Assembly (NCBI GenBank): GCA_030737875.1
Contig: CM060923.1
Location: 499,250,453 to 499,314,452 of the forward strand
Reading direction: 5' to 3'
Origin: Allium sativum
Taxonomy: Eukaryota > Streptophyta > Magnoliopsida > Asparagales > Amaryllidaceae
Length of the DNA stretch: 64,000 nt
The notes beneath the pieces were generated by a model. The model ran no database searches and was not told the DNA's origin. It was given only the letters and a program-made list of their open reading frames with translations. The position numbers were made by a program, and so were the translations under genes. Below are positions 1-11,394 of the stretch, in pieces; positions within the stretch are counted from its first letter, which is position 1, and each line of letters starts with the position of its first letter.

Positions 1-16
1 AATGCATCCTAACATC

Positions 17-24
17 TATAAATA
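17..24 (+). promoter_or_regulatory. LTR TATA box (TATAAATA)
   Basis: TATAAATA lies about 473 bp into the LTR (same site at 8307-8314 in the 3' LTR). If this is the element promoter, U3 is about 0.5 kb and the remaining 2.6 kb of the LTR would be transcribed R/U5 leader. No start site can be proven from sequence. Confidence 0.5.
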
Positions 25-642
25 AGTGGGTAGACTCTAACCCTAAATCACTTGAAAAATTGGAGAGCTGCCGACATGCCATTGCCATGGAGTTCAGCGT
101 AGCCGTCACAAACTAAAGAAGAAGGAGAAAGCCTAGCCTACAACTAAATCTACTCAACAAACAAATTAAATCAACGACTCTTTCTATTTCTCTTCTTTAA
201 ATTGTGAGTATGATGATTCTCACAATGTTATTATAAAATAATTCGATTAAGTTATGAATGGATCGCAAGAAAGTGATGTAAATTGTAATTGTAAATTCTA
301 TATTGTGGATCTCTTGTTATGTTATTATGTTGTCATATGTTGTAAATTATATGTTGTAAATTCTCCTATGCTATGCCATGCTATGATGAAAATCATGCTA
401 TGCTATGTAATGCTATCATGCTATGCTATGTGTAAATCATGCTATGTTATGTCATAAATCTTATATATGTTGTAGATCTCATGTTAACACATATGTTGGA
501 AATCCATAAGTTATATGATTATGATATCATGTTAAGTTGTGTTGAATCGTACAAGTTGTAAAATCATGATGTTGTTATTTATGCAAATTGGATCATGTTT
601 TAAAGTTTATGTTTTTTTTCTAAAAATTAAATGGATCATGGT

Positions 643-814
643 TATGGGAATTTGCCTATTAAGTTAGGTGTACCCATATACATGAATCCACAATTTAAAT
701 TGGATCTTGAATATGGGAATTTGCCTATTAAGTTAGGTGTACCCATATGCATGAATCTATGACTAAATGAATTTTTATTATGGGAATTTGCCTATTGAGT
801 TAGGTGTACCCATA
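643..814 (+). repeat. Three spaced copies of a 36-bp LTR motif
   Basis: Near-identical 36-bp units at 643-678, 712-747 and 779-814 each begin TATGGGAATTTGCCTATT and end GTACCCATA. The ends of each unit (TATGGG and CCCATA) are inverted repeats, so each could fold as a hairpin. Spacing is 69 and 67 bp. The 3' LTR carries the same trio near 8934-9105. Confidence 0.85.
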
Positions 815-1160
815 TAAACCCATATTGTTAGATTAGATGATGTTGATTCACACATGTTCCTATGCAAGTTTATGAAATTTGATTGAGATCATATTATGTG
901 AATTATGAACAAGTTGACATCTTTAGATCCATGACATGTATAATCCTATGCAAGTTGTACACATGCAAGTTTCACCCCTTATTATGATTCATTTAGTCAT
1001 ATATACATGTTGTTATTGTGATAATCTCTTTTATGCTATGAGTTAGACTATTCGAGTCTAAAATATATTTTGCGAATAAACGTTCAAACGTGGGGTAGGG
1101 GTGATATTAGGAATTAATAATTTGGGTGCAATTTTGTATGATTTTGCACACCTTGAATGG

Positions 1161-1189
1161 ATGTCCATAATTGAGTCAATTATGGACAT
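1161..1189. repeat. Perfect 29-bp palindrome in LTR
   Basis: The arms ATGTCCATAATTGA and TCAATTATGGACAT pair perfectly around a single G. The same palindrome is at 9452-9480 in the 3' LTR. Its role is unknown: a transcribed hairpin or a dimeric protein site are both possible. Confidence 0.9.
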
Positions 1190-1274
1190 TGTTGAATTTG
1201 GAATTAATTAATAATTCAAGTAGGGAATTATTAAAATTGGGGAAAGTGGATTATTAATAATAATCAATGCTTAG

Positions 1275-1489
1275 GACACGAGGTTGGACCCGTTTGTGAC
1301 GTAAACCTGCCCGGACCCGCCCGACAAATCCAGTAGTCACAAATGTCGGCCCAATGTGAGAGGTCCTAGGCCCAAACTAAAGCATAACAGTTGTAAAGAC
1401 ACGAGGTTAGACTCTTTTATGGTATAAGACTGCCCGGACCCGCCCGGCAAATCCAGCTGCCATAAATGCCAGTCTAATGTGAGAGGTCT
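1275..1489 (+). repeat. Diverged tandem pair of ~93-bp LTR units
   Basis: Two units begin GACACGAGGTT (1275 and 1398, 123 bp apart). Each contains CTGCCCGGACCCGCCCG and ends GTGAGAGGTC. The middles differ at many sites, so the duplication is older than the insertion; it is repeated in the 3' LTR around 9565-9780. Confidence 0.8.
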
Positions 1490-2714
1490 TTATGAGGTTA
1501 TGGCCTTAATGAATTAAGAAATACTTAGTCAGATAATCATGTAAGGTGGGACATGGGGATTAAGTAGGTGCCTTGGGTGGCATGAGGAATCTAGTGGTTG
1601 CCTTTAGAGGCATTTGAAATACGATTAGACTTAACCAAATACACATGTAAATGAACATGACTAAGTGGGTTAAGTGGATGGACTAATGGGACAAGCTTAG
1701 GTGGAATGCTTGTGGGAAATAAAGGGGGCCCATTTCAACCAGTATCCCAAAACGTATCTTTGTGGGCTCGACCCAAGTCGAGGATGGGACACGCATACTG
1801 GGTTTGACTATAAGAGGCCAAAACAGGGAGCGGTGGCAACGCAAGTCCAACGGGTTTCATATGCGTGTGTGGACCCGGGCTGGTAGGTAAGACGTTGTTG
1901 CATCGTGTAGGTATAAGCCGTGCATCTCCGTTATATCGGGTTGCCACTTTAGGGGAATGATACACCCCACTGTGGGGCCAGCACGGGTATCTACGAGTAG
2001 GGAGCCGATCGAAAAAATGGAAAGTGGGGTACACCTAGTGGAGATAGGGGCAGGCGGCACCTATGTAGTCAGCTAGGAGTACGTAAAGCCATTAAGAAAG
2101 TTTCTAACTGAAGCTAAGTGGGATCAATCTTTAGGGTGACTGGTGTGGTGCAGTATAGTGTTTATCCTTTAGTATTTAGGAGTGCCTATAACGTTTCCTT
2201 TAGCGATTGTCTATGTCCTTAATCTGCTCTTTCATAGACATTTCCTTGTTTTCCAGCTTATGCCTTAGTCCAGTTATTTTGATAATAGTATTGTAGAATT
2301 ATCATACTCGCCAGACTTTATGTCTGACCCCCTCTTTTCCATCTTTTTTTTCCTTCAGGTCCTCAGGTTGGGCCAAGTTCTAGTGGAGTCTAGTTGGATC
2401 GCTTATCTCTTGGAAAGCTTGGACTGCTGAAGTAAAGTCCAGCTTGTTATCTTTCTTTTTAATGGCTATTTATTGTAATGGGATTATGTATTTTGTTTTT
2501 GTGAAGATGGATATTGTACTTGGTTATGATCTATGGTTTTATGATGTAACAGACATATTTAATTTCCGCTGCATTAAAATGAAGTTTTAGATTTTCAAGT
2601 GCTATTTATTATCTGTCTTGTTGTAATTTCTCTGTTCTATATTCACTTATGACCTCCATGGAAGTTAATGCATTCCCCTGGTGAGTGACATTAATGGACG
2701 TGGAGTGTTACACG

Positions 2715-2726
2715 TGGTATCAGAGC
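2715..2726 (+). other. Primer-binding site, initiator tRNA-Met type
   Basis: TGGTATCAGAGC lies two bases inside the 5' LTR. It is the usual plant PBS complementary to the 3' end of initiator tRNA-Met, and it primes minus-strand cDNA synthesis. Confidence 0.9.
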
Positions 2727-2909
2727 ATAAGGTTACCAAAACAGATAAAATTTTTAGAAAAATATTTTTCTAAAGTATTTTTGGAAGAAGTGCTTTCAAA
2801 AACATGTTATTTAGAGAGAGTTTTTATGAAAAACATAATCCCAAATAGCCATATCCTTATCTATATCTTTCGAATTCTCCATTTTGAATCTTTCCTTTTT
2901 CGTTTCAGC

Positions 2910-5792
2910 ATGGCTGAAGATCTTAATCTCCCAGAAGGTGTGACGGTTCCAGGGTGGTTTAGGAGATATTTGGAGGCTAGGGCCACCACTGCAGGCCCAG
3001 CAGATGCTCCTCCACCTCCAGTTGCACCCATTCCTCCTCGTGTTGACACTTTTGCAGAGACGTGCAAGGAATTTAAGGCTATGGGAGGAAAAACTTTTCA
3101 AGAGACTGAGACGTTTGTGGAGGTCAGAGACTGGCTTAAGGAGGCTGAGGAAGTGTTGGATATCTTTGAAGTAGAAGATGGGAGGAAAGTCCGTTTAGCT
3201 GCTTGGTTAATGAAGGGAGAGGCCTCGTTTTGGTGGGAGGTCACTAACGGGGAACGTCCAGTTGATTCATGGGCGGATTTCAGACGAAGGTTTGAGGCAA
3301 AGTTTCTTTCAAGGGCAGAGGAGAATTTAAATATGGAAAAATTCCTGACATTAAAGCAAGGGAGCTTATCAGTGAAGGAATATGTCAATAAATTTAATCA
3401 GTTAGCAAGGTTTGGCTTGGAGTTGGTGAACACGCCAGAGAAGAAAGCTTTGAGGTTCGTTAGAGGCTTGAATGAACCGTTGCAAGGGTTGGCTATGACC
3501 CACATCCCTATGGGAGCCACCTTTGAAAGGCTAGTAGAAATGGCACTTATGCATGAGGATAAGGCAGTTGAAAAGAAAGGGGATCAGAAGAAACCCCAAC
3601 AGCAAAATAAGAAGGGTGGTAAAAACAATAATGGCAAAGGGAAGAAGAGATGCTTCAATTGTGGGACGCCTGGCCATCTCAGCAAAGATTGTAGAAAGAA
3701 AAAGAAGACTGGTTGTTTTCATTGTGGAGATGCGGGACATTTGGTGAAGGACTGCCCAAAGAAGGGGCAGAGGGCAGGGTCTACCTCGGAAGGACAGGTG
3801 CAGGCTCTTATGGCACCAGAGCAGGCAAGGGGGCAAGTTCAGGCTATTGCGGCCCCACCGCTGCAAGAAAGAGGTAGAACAATTTCTGTTGAAAGCTTAG
3901 TTTTTCTGTTTGATCATCCTGTCCGTACCTTATTCGATTCTGGCGCATCTCATTCGTTTATCTCTGCATCATTAGTTGAATTACTGCACTTGAACACCAG
4001 TTTAGTAGAGGATCCCTTGGTTGTTTCAAATCCAATTGGGGGTTCGGCTCTTTTGACCATGATATGTTTGGATTTGAAAATCTCTATACTTAGCGTTGAA
4101 TTTAGATGTGATGCTTATGTATTGGGCTTCATGGGCTATGGGCTAATTTTAGGAATGGATTGGTTATCTAGAAATGGGGCCATTCTTGATTGTGAAAGGA
4201 GAGTAGTTAGGCTTGTGACTCGCCTTGGTAACACTCTCGACATCTTTTGTAATCCCATAAATTCCGTTATGCTAAGTTATCTTGAATCGCTTGACGCGTC
4301 TGTAGAGAATCTGCGATCGGTAGAGGTGGTCCGGGAATATCAGGATGTGTTTGAGGAGGTGAAGGGCTTACCTCCAAAGCGGGAGATAGACTTTCGAATT
4401 TATCTTGTGGATAATGCTAAACCCGTATCTTTGCCAGTGCGCCACATGGCTCCTCGTGAAAGGAGGGAACTCAATAAGCAAGTGAAGGAGTTGCTTGGGA
4501 AGGGGTTCATAAGACGTAGTATATTGGAGTGGGGTGCTCCAGTAGTATTTGCTACAAAGGCGGATGGGTCCCTTAGACTTTGTGTGGACTATAGAGAACT
4601 AAACAAGCTTACTAAAAAGAACCGACACCCACTGCCGAGGATTGACGATCTCTTTGATCAGTTAGTTGGCGCCTCAGTGTTTTCGCAGTTGGACTTAGCC
4701 ACTGGCTTTCATCAACTGAGAGTGGTTGAGGATAGTATAGATAAGACTGCTTTTAGGACTCCTGACGGATTCTATGAATGGCTAGTGATGCCCTTTGGTT
4801 TGACAAACGCCCCCGCATATTTTGTTGATTTGATGAGTAGGGTGTTTAGGGAGTACCTTAACAAATTCGTGGTAGTCTTTGTGGATGACATCTTAGTCTT
4901 TTCTAAGAATGAAGAAGAGCATGCCCTACATCTTAGGGAAGTGTTGGAAACCCTTCGAGCGCATAACCTTAAGGAAAAATTTTCTAAGTGTCACTTCTGG
5001 AGGAAAGAAATATGGTTCTTAGGGCACGTGGTTTCCAAGGAAGGGATAGCAGTGGATCCCGCAAAGGTGGTGGCCATCCAAGATTGGAAGGTCCCTAAAA
5101 ATGTAACCGAAGTAAGAAGTTTCATGGGGTTGGCTGGCTATTATAGGAAGTTTATCAAAGACTTCGCAAAAATATCAGCTCCATTAACACGATTAACGAA
5201 GAAGAACCTGGTTTTTACGTGGGACGAAGATTGTGATGATGCGTTCCAACGTTTAAAGAGAGCCTTAACTTCAGCCCCAGTCTTAGTGCTGCCAGACGGG
5301 AATAAACCGTTTACCGTCTATACTGATGCTTGTGGGACGGGACTTGGCGCGGTCCTCATGCAAGAGGGAAGAGTAATAGCCTATGGTGGAAGGCAGTTGA
5401 GGGTTCATGAAAAGAATTACCCTACGCATGACCTTGAGTTAGCCGCAATTGTTTTCGTGCTTAAGTCTTGGCGTCACTATCTTCTTGGTGAGAAATTCGA
5501 ACTGTTCACTGACCACAAATCATTAAAATACTTATTCTCTCAGAATGATTTGAATTTAAGGAAGCAACGGTGGATGGAATTCTTAGCCTCCTACGATTTT
5601 GAAATAGCATATACCCCGGGCAAGGGTAACGTGGTAGCAGACACCTTAAGTAGGAAAAGGTTGTCCTTGAGTCCGTTGTTTGTTGAACGACGAAGCTTAG
5701 AATTCATCTCCATGTTTGACTTTAGACCCTCCGTTGACCTAGTACCTGGTTTATTAGCATCCTTGGAGGTTAGACCTACACTTCTAGGATGA
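2910..5792 (+). CDS. Gag-pol polyprotein, part 1: Gag, protease, RT, RNase H (ends at internal TGA)
   Basis: I chose the ATG at 2910; the frame is open upstream to an in-frame ATG at 2685, but that stretch covers the LTR end and PBS. Residues counted from 2910: Gag domain about 45-225 with [12 protein letters not shown]; two CCHC zinc knuckles at 248-261 and 269-282; aspartic protease motif [10 protein letters not shown] at 341-350; reverse transcriptase with LDLATGFHQ near 594 and catalytic FVDD at 657-660; RNase H with YTDACGTG near 804 and FTDHKSL near 866. The frame stops at TGA 5790-5792 after 960 residues, between RNase H and integrase. The same frame continues past the stop with integrase homology, so this is a single nonsense lesion in an otherwise open polyprotein. 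Unless it is read through, the copy cannot make integrase. Confidence 0.93.
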   Translation: MAEDLNLPEGVTVPGWFRRYLEARATTAGPADAPPPPVAPIPPRVDTFAETCKEFKAMGGKTFQETETFVEVRDWLKEAEEVLDIFEVEDGRKVRLAAWLMKGEASFWWEVTNGERPVDSWADFRRRFEAKFLSRAEENLNMEKFLTLKQGSLSVKEYVNKFNQLARFGLELVNTPEKKALRFVRGLNEPLQGLAMTHIPMGATFERLVEMALMHEDKAVEKKGDQKKPQQQNKKGGKNNNGKGKKRCFNCGTPGHLSKDCRKKKKTGCFHCGDAGHLVKDCPKKGQRAGSTSEGQVQALMAPEQARGQVQAIAAPPLQERGRTISVESLVFLFDHPVRTLFDSGASHSFISASLVELLHLNTSLVEDPLVVSNPIGGSALLTMICLDLKISILSVEFRCDAYVLGFMGYGLILGMDWLSRNGAILDCERRVVRLVTRLGNTLDIFCNPINSVMLSYLESLDASVENLRSVEVVREYQDVFEEVKGLPPKREIDFRIYLVDNAKPVSLPVRHMAPRERRELNKQVKELLGKGFIRRSILEWGAPVVFATKADGSLRLCVDYRELNKLTKKNRHPLPRIDDLFDQLVGASVFSQLDLATGFHQLRVVEDSIDKTAFRTPDGFYEWLVMPFGLTNAPAYFVDLMSRVFREYLNKFVVVFVDDILVFSKNEEEHALHLREVLETLRAHNLKEKFSKCHFWRKEIWFLGHVVSKEGIAVDPAKVVAIQDWKVPKNVTEVRSFMGLAGYYRKFIKDFAKISAPLTRLTKKNLVFTWDEDCDDAFQRLKRALTSAPVLVLPDGNKPFTVYTDACGTGLGAVLMQEGRVIAYGGRQLRVHEKNYPTHDLELAAIVFVLKSWRHYLLGEKFELFTDHKSLKYLFSQNDLNLRKQRWMEFLASYDFEIAYTPGKGNVVADTLSRKRLSLSPLFVERRSLEFISMFDFRPSVDLVPGLLASLEVRPTLLG

Positions 5793-7223
5793 GTTGGTGA
5801 GGCACAGCAAGACGACCCACAGTTAGTTGAGATAGTAGAAAAGCTCAAAGGAGGGGAGTCGTCTAGCCATCTTCGTAGGTATACCCTAGACGATAAGGGT
5901 TGGTTACGAAGGGATAATAGACTTTGTGTACCACAAGACGAAGACTTAAGGGAGGCCATTCTTGATTATGCTCGTCGCTCAAAGACGACCATTCATCCCG
6001 GCGGAGACAAGATGTACAAAGATATGAAGCAGGTTTTCTTTTGGGCCGGTATGAAAAAGGATGTGGCCGAGTACGTCGCTAGATGCTTGGTGTGCCAACG
6101 AGTAAAAGCGGAACAAAAGAAACCCGGTGGGTTGCTTCACCCATTGGAAGTTCCACTATGGAAATGGGAAAGCGTCTCAATGGATTTTGTGGATGGATTA
6201 CCAAGATCAAGGAAGGGTAATACGGGGATTTGGGTTATAGTAGATAGACTTACTAAGAGCGCCCATTTTATTCCTGTGAAAAGTAAGAGGACTGCTCCGT
6301 GGTTGGCTTCGGTATACATTAAAGAGGTAGTTAGTTTACACGGTATTCCTTCTAGTATAGTAAGCGACCGTGATCCCATCTTCACTAGCGAATTTTGGAA
6401 GAGTTTACAAGAGGCGGTAGGGACTCAGCTATGTTTGAGCACCGCATATCATCCTCAGACGGACGACCAGACCGAGAGGGTGAGTCGTATTCTAGAGGAT
6501 CTTTTAAGGCTTTGTATCCTAGACTTTGGGGGTACATGGGAAGAGCACCTTCCGTTGGTAGAATTCGCATATAATAATAGCTTTCAGTCTAGTATTGACA
6601 TGGCACCTTTCGAAGCTCTTTATGGAAGGCCTTGCCGTTCGCCTACATGTTGGTGGGAATCTACCGATAAAATCCTACTTGGGCCCGATATGGTTAGGGA
6701 AACCTCGGAGAAGATTGATTTGATTCGAAGGAGGATGAAAGCAGCACAAGATAGGCAGAAATCGTATGCTAATAAGAGGAGGACAGATCTTGAGTTTGAC
6801 ATTGGGGACATGGTTTTTATCAAAGTATCTCCGTTACGGAATGTTGTTCGCTTTGGGTCCGTTGGGAAATTAGCGCCAAGGTTTGTAGGGCCGTTTCCTA
6901 TAAAAGACAGGATTGGGAAGATGGCGTATAGGGTGGAGTTGCCTGAGAAACTTAGTGGAGTACACGACGTATTCCATGTATCACATTTGAGGAAGTGTTT
7001 GCACAAGACCGCGGTGGCGGTAGAGCCGAGCTTGCTTAAAGAGGTGGAAATAGAGCGTGATGCAACAATTAGACGAGCTCCTACATGCATTCTTGGGTCG
7101 GAGATCAAAAAGTTGAGGAATCGAGAGGTCAGACTAGTTAAAGTGCAATGGGGAGATGATGAGAGCAACGCTACTTGGGAGACAGAAGAGAAGATGCGTT
7201 CGTTGTACCCTTTTCTTTTTTAG
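5793..7223 (+). CDS. Gag-pol polyprotein, part 2: integrase and chromodomain-like C terminus
   Basis: This continues in frame directly after the TGA; the first ATG is at 6012, inside the integrase zinc-binding region. The zinc finger keeps one His (codon 5995) and the Cys pair in RCLVCQ near 6084-6095, but the position where relatives usually have the first His of HHCC is Arg (codon 5974). The catalytic core is visible as SMDFVDGLP, IVSDRDPIFTSEFW and the HPQTDDQTER block, which fit D, D and E. A GPF-type module, then GVHDVFHVSHLRK, follow. The tail KVQWGDDESNATWETEEKM is chromodomain-like and typical of chromoviruses, where it is thought to guide integration to chromatin. The TAG stop is at 7221-7223. 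Confidence 0.9.
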   Translation, partial: VGEAQQDDPQLVEIVEKLKGGESSSHLRRYTLDDKGWLRRDNRLCVPQDEDLREAILDYARRSKTTIHPGGDKMYKDMKQVFFWAGMKKDVAEYVARCLVCQRVKAEQKKPGGLLHPLEVPLWKWESVSMDFVDGLPRSRKGNTGIWVIVDRLTKSAHFIPVKSKRTAPWLASVYIKEVVSLHGIPSSIVSDRDPIFTSEFWKSLQEAVGTQLCLSTAYHPQTDDQTERVSRILEDLLRLCILDFGGTWEEHLPLVEFAYNNSFQSSIDMAPFEALYGRPCRSPTCWWESTDKILLGPDMVRETSEKIDLIRRRMKAAQDRQKSYANKRRTDLEFDIGDMVFIKVSPLRNVVRFGSVGKLAPRFVGPFPIKDRIGKMAYRVELPEKLSGVHDVFHVSHLRKCLHKTAVAVEPSLLKEVEIERDATIRRAPTCILGSEIKKLRNREVRLVKVQWGDDESNATWETEEKMRSLYPFLF

Positions 7224-7821
7224 GGTATGTCTTTTAATTTCTCCTTTATCGCTTAGCTTATCTTATCTTATCTTTAGTATGTCCTCTCATTAGTATCTTT
7301 GACCTTTAGTTAGGATAATCCTATGGTTGAAACATGTGTTTGAGACATGTTATGTATGATGGATGCAAAATGGATGCAAGTGTTTGCTAGTGGTTGCTCG
7401 TGGATGCATATATACACACACTTTAGGCACTAGATCGGCTCAGTCACTACATATTGCATATTGCATAAATGAATGTATTTAGTATAATGGATGTATAATG
7501 GTTGTACCATCATATAGATGCTGCATTCGGTTGAATGGATGTGCACGCATATAGAAGTAGTATGTAAGCAATTAGGATCTTTTGCATACATAATGGATGC
7601 ATGGAACTATCATGAATTGCATCGAGGAGGTCAACTGTATCAGTGGACCGCCTGATTTTGCATTAGATACGGACATATACACACACTATGCATTTAAACA
7701 TAAAAGCATTAAAAGTCTATAAGGGCAGTGGATGCCAGTGTTTGATGATTGAGTAGATGGTTGATTGGATGTTAGGTTAAACATTCTTCTTGACTTGAAG
7801 ATTTCGGGGTCGAAATCCTTT
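7224..7821 (+). other. Retrotransposon 3' non-coding region
   Basis: About 600 bp between the pol stop and the polypurine tract. It holds scattered TGGATGCA-like repeats and no convincing coding frame. Confidence 0.7.
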
Positions 7822-7834
7822 GAGGAGGGGAGAA
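7822..7834 (+). other. Polypurine tract
   Basis: GAGGAGGGGAGAA directly precedes the TG of the 3' LTR, as expected for the plus-strand primer. Confidence 0.9.
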
Positions 7835-8090
7835 TGTAACACCCTGTATATCAGTTAATACTAATATTCACAAATGAAAAAATAATTAATTTCAAATATA
7901 AGAATATTGGGAAACGGGCTGCGCCATTGTGTTCGTCACGGAAAAATACGCGAAATAGAGTCCGAAATTTTGTGAATCGGAGTTCGTATGACCGAGATAT
8001 GGCCTCGAGAAGTTTCACGAAAAATTCAAATTTTAAAACAGATTTCAAAAAACACAGGAATGGAGGCAGGCGGGAAAACTCCCGCCCAGA

Positions 8091-8174
8091 CCAGGTCGAC
8101 CTGGGGGTCGACTTGGGAGTCGACCTGGGGGGGGGGGGGGGCAGGTCGACACTAGAGTCGACCTGGGTGTCGAC
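8091..8174. repeat. Periodic GTCGAC array around a G15 tract in U3
   Basis: GTCGAC occurs at 8095, 8107, 8119, 8145, 8157 and 8169: two triplets with exact 12-bp spacing, separated by a 15-base G run at 8127-8141. The first unit lies in the perfect 14-bp palindrome CCAGGTCGACCTGG at 8091-8104. It lies about 200 bp upstream of the TATA box. Confidence 0.9.
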
Positions 8175-8306
8175 CTCCCTGGTCGAGCCCAGGTGACCTG
8201 GGTGCATCTGGTTGGGTTTTCGGGCTGTGTTTTGAAGGCTGGACGAAATCTAATGGCTCTAATCTATTCTAGGGTAAATCTAATGGCCTAAATGCATCCT
8301 AACATC

Positions 8307-8314
8307 TATAAATA
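8307..8314 (+). promoter_or_regulatory. LTR TATA box (TATAAATA), 3' LTR copy
   Basis: Same sequence and context as positions 17-24. In this copy it could drive transcription into the flanking DNA from 11004 on. Confidence 0.5.
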
Positions 8315-11300
8315 AGTGGGTAGACTCTAACCCTAAATCACTTGAAAAATTGGAGAGCTACCGACATGCCGTTGCCATGGAGTTCAGCGTAGCCGTCACA
8401 AACTAAAGAAGAAGGAGAAAGCCTAGCCTACAACTAAATCTACTCAACAAACAAATTAAATCAAAGACTCTTTCTATTTCTCTTCTTTAAATTGTGAGTA
8501 TGATGATTCTCACAATGTTATTATAAAATAATTCGATTAAGTTATGAATGGATCACAAGAAAGTGATGTGAATTGTAATTGTAAATTCTATATTGTGGAT
8601 CTCTTGTTATGTTATTATGTTGTCATATGTTGTAAATTATATGTTGTAAATTCTCCTATGCTATGCCATGCTATGATGAAAATCATGCTATGCTATGTTA
8701 TGCTATCATGCTATGCTATGTGTAAATCATGCTATGTTATGTCATAAATCTTATATATGTTGTAGATCTCATGTTAACACATATGTTGGAAATCCATAAG
8801 TTATATGATTATGATATCATGTTAAGTTGTGTTGAATCGTACAAGTTGTAAAATCATGATGTTATTATTTATGCAAATTGGATCATGTTTTAAAGTTTAT
8901 GTTTTTTTTTCTAAAAATTAAATGGATCATGATTATGGGAATTTGCCTATTAAGTTAGGTGTACCCATATACATGAATCCACAATTTAAATTGGATCTTG
9001 AATATGAGAATTTGCCTATTAAGTTAGGTGTACCCATATGCATGAATCTATGATTAAATGAATTTTTATTATGGGAATTTGCCTATTGAGTTAGGTGTAC
9101 CCATATAAACCCATATTGTTAGATTAGATGATGTTGATTCACACATGTTCCTATGCAAGTTTATGAAATTTGATTGAGATCATATTATGTGAATTATGAA
9201 CAAGTTGACATCTTTAGATCCAAGACATGTATAATCCTATGCAAGTTGTACATATGCAAGTTTCACCCCTTATTATGATTCATTTAATCATATATACATG
9301 TTGTTATTGTGATAATCTCTTTTATGCTATGAGTTAGACTATTCGAGTCTAAAATATATTTTGCGAATAAACGTTCAAATGTGGGGTAGGGGTGATATTA
9401 GGAATTAATAAATTGGGTGCAATTTTGTATGATTTTGCACGCCTTGAATGAATGTCCATAATTGAGTCAATTATGGACATTGTTGAATTTGGAATTAATT
9501 AATAATTCAAGTAGGGAATTATTAAAATTAGGGAAAGTGGATTATTAATAATAATCAATGCTTAAGACACGAGGTTGGACCCGTTTGTGACGTAAACCTG
9601 CCCGGACCCACCCGGCAAATCCTGTAGTCACAAATGTCGGCCCAATGAGAGAGGTCCTAGGCCCAAACTAAAGCATAACAGCTGTAAAGACACGAGGTTA
9701 GACTCTTTTATGGTATAAGACTGCCCGAACCCGCCCGGCAAATCCAGCTGCCATAAATGCAGTCTAATGTGAGAGGTCTTTATGAGGTTATGGCCTTAAT
9801 GAATTAAGAAATACTTAGCCAGATAATCATGTAAGGTGGGACATGGGGGTTAAGTAGGTGCCTTGGGTGGCATGAGGAATCTAGTGGTTGCCTTTAGAGG
9901 CATTTGAAATACGATTAGACTTAACCAAATACACATGTAAATGAACATGACTAAGTGGGTTAAGTGGATGGACTAATGGGACAAGCTTAGGTGGAATGCT
10001 TGTGGGAAATAAAGGGGGCCCATTTCAACCAGTATCCCAAAACGTATCTTTGTGGGCTCGACCCAAGTCGAGGACGGGACACGCATACTGGGTTTGACTA
10101 TAAGAGGCCAAAACAGGGAGCGGTGGCAACGCAAGTCCAACGGGTTTCATATGTGTGTGTGGACCCGGGCTGGTAGGTAAGACGTTGTTGCATCGTGTAG
10201 GTATAAGCCGTGCATCTCCGTTATATCGGGTTGCCACTTTAGGGGAATGATACACCCCACTGTGGGGCCAGCACGGGTATCTACGAGTAGGGAGCCGATC
10301 GAAAAAATGGAAAGTGGGGTACACCTAGTGGAGATAGGGGCAGGCGGCACCTATGTAGTCAGCTAGGAGTACGTAAAGCCATTAAGAAAGTTTCTAAGTG
10401 AAGCTAAGTGGGATCAATCTTTAGGGTGACTGGTGTGGTGCAGTATAGTGTTTATCCATTAGTATTTAGGAGCGCCTATAACGTTTCCTTTAGCGATTGT
10501 CTATGTCCTTAATCTGCTCTTTCATAGACATTTCCTTGTTTTCCAGCTTATGCCTTAGCCCAGTTATTTTGATAATAGTATTGTAGAATTATCATACTCG
10601 CCAGACTTTATGTCTGACCCCCTCTTTTCCATCTTTTTTTTCCCTTCAGGTCCTCAGGTTGGGCCAAGTTCTAGTGGAGTCTAGTTGGATCGCTTATCTC
10701 TTGGAAAGCTTGGACTGCTGAAGTAAAGTCCAGCTTGTTATCTTTCTTTTTAATGGCTATTTATTGTAATGGGATTATGTATTTTGTTTTTGTGAAGATG
10801 GATATTGTACTTGGTTATGATCTATGGTTTTATGATGTAACAGACATATTTAATTTCCACTGCAATAAAATGAAGTTTTAGATTTTCAAGTGCTATTTAT
10901 TATCTGTCTTGTTGTAATTTCTCTTTTCTATATTCACTTATGACCTCCATGGAAGTTAATGCATTCCCCTGGTGAGTGACATTAATGGACGTGGAGTGTT
11001 ACAAATAGGCCTCAGCTAGTCAGTGCAAGGAAGAAAATGCTTGTTCTCTTCCTAATTTTTTACAGAGAAAGCATCAACATTATTTTCTTTGCATTTTAGA
11101 ATTTTCCTTAAATTAATTAGTCATTAGGAGGTTAGGACTCACTAGCCATAATTGTAGCCATTAGCACCCATTTTACCCTATGTTTGCATCTTTAAATATG
11201 ATTTAAGCTCAACTATAATTATATATATGTACATTCTACAATACAAACAACTTATATAGACTCTTTTTTATAAATTCCTTTACATATTTACACAAGATAA

Positions 11301-11394
11301 CATAGTTTTAACTATTTGAAACAACATTTTTAATTGTTTTATGCAAATATGACGTGGACGTTGAGCCGATGGTAGTAAATATTTCCAAGGCTAA

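Larger units (their letters stand above)
1..2712 (+). repeat. 5' LTR, truncated by window start
   Basis: It matches the 3' LTR from 8291 on, with scattered substitutions and one extra T in a T-run of the 3' copy. It ends in TGTTACA, two bases before the primer-binding site. Small open frames in it, such as 254-457 built on ATGCTATG microrepeats and the pair near 1735-2060, are present in both LTRs but show no protein-like features and are not called as genes. Confidence 0.95.
1..11003 (+). mobile_element. Ty3 chromovirus LTR retrotransposon, Tekay/Del type (5' end outside window)
   Basis: Long direct repeats flank a gag-pol region: positions 1-2712 match 8291-11003 almost base for base. The full repeat begins TGTAACA at 7835 and ends TGTTACA at 11003, so about 456 bp of the 5' LTR lie before the window. 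Order inside is LTR, tRNA primer site, gag, protease, RT, RNase H, integrase, C-terminal chromodomain-like tail, polypurine tract, LTR. The chromodomain and LTRs above 3 kb fit the Tekay/Del chromovirus lineage. By eye the LTRs differ at about 1 percent of sites, which suggests recent insertion. The target duplication cannot be checked because the left flank is missing; the right flank starts AATAG. Confidence 0.95.
7835..11003 (+). repeat. 3' LTR, complete (3169 bp)
   Basis: It starts TGTAACACCC and ends GTGTTACA, giving the 7-bp terminal inverted repeat TGTAACA/TGTTACA. It carries the TATA box (8307), the three 36-bp motifs, the palindrome (9452-9480) and the paired 93-bp units. The first 456 bp (U3) are seen only here because the 5' copy is cut by the window. 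Confidence 0.95.

Noticed and set aside
254..457. 67-codon frame in the LTR, repeated at 8544-8747
   Set aside because: Made of ATGCTATG microrepeats giving Met/Cys/Tyr strings; present in both LTRs only because the LTR is duplicated.
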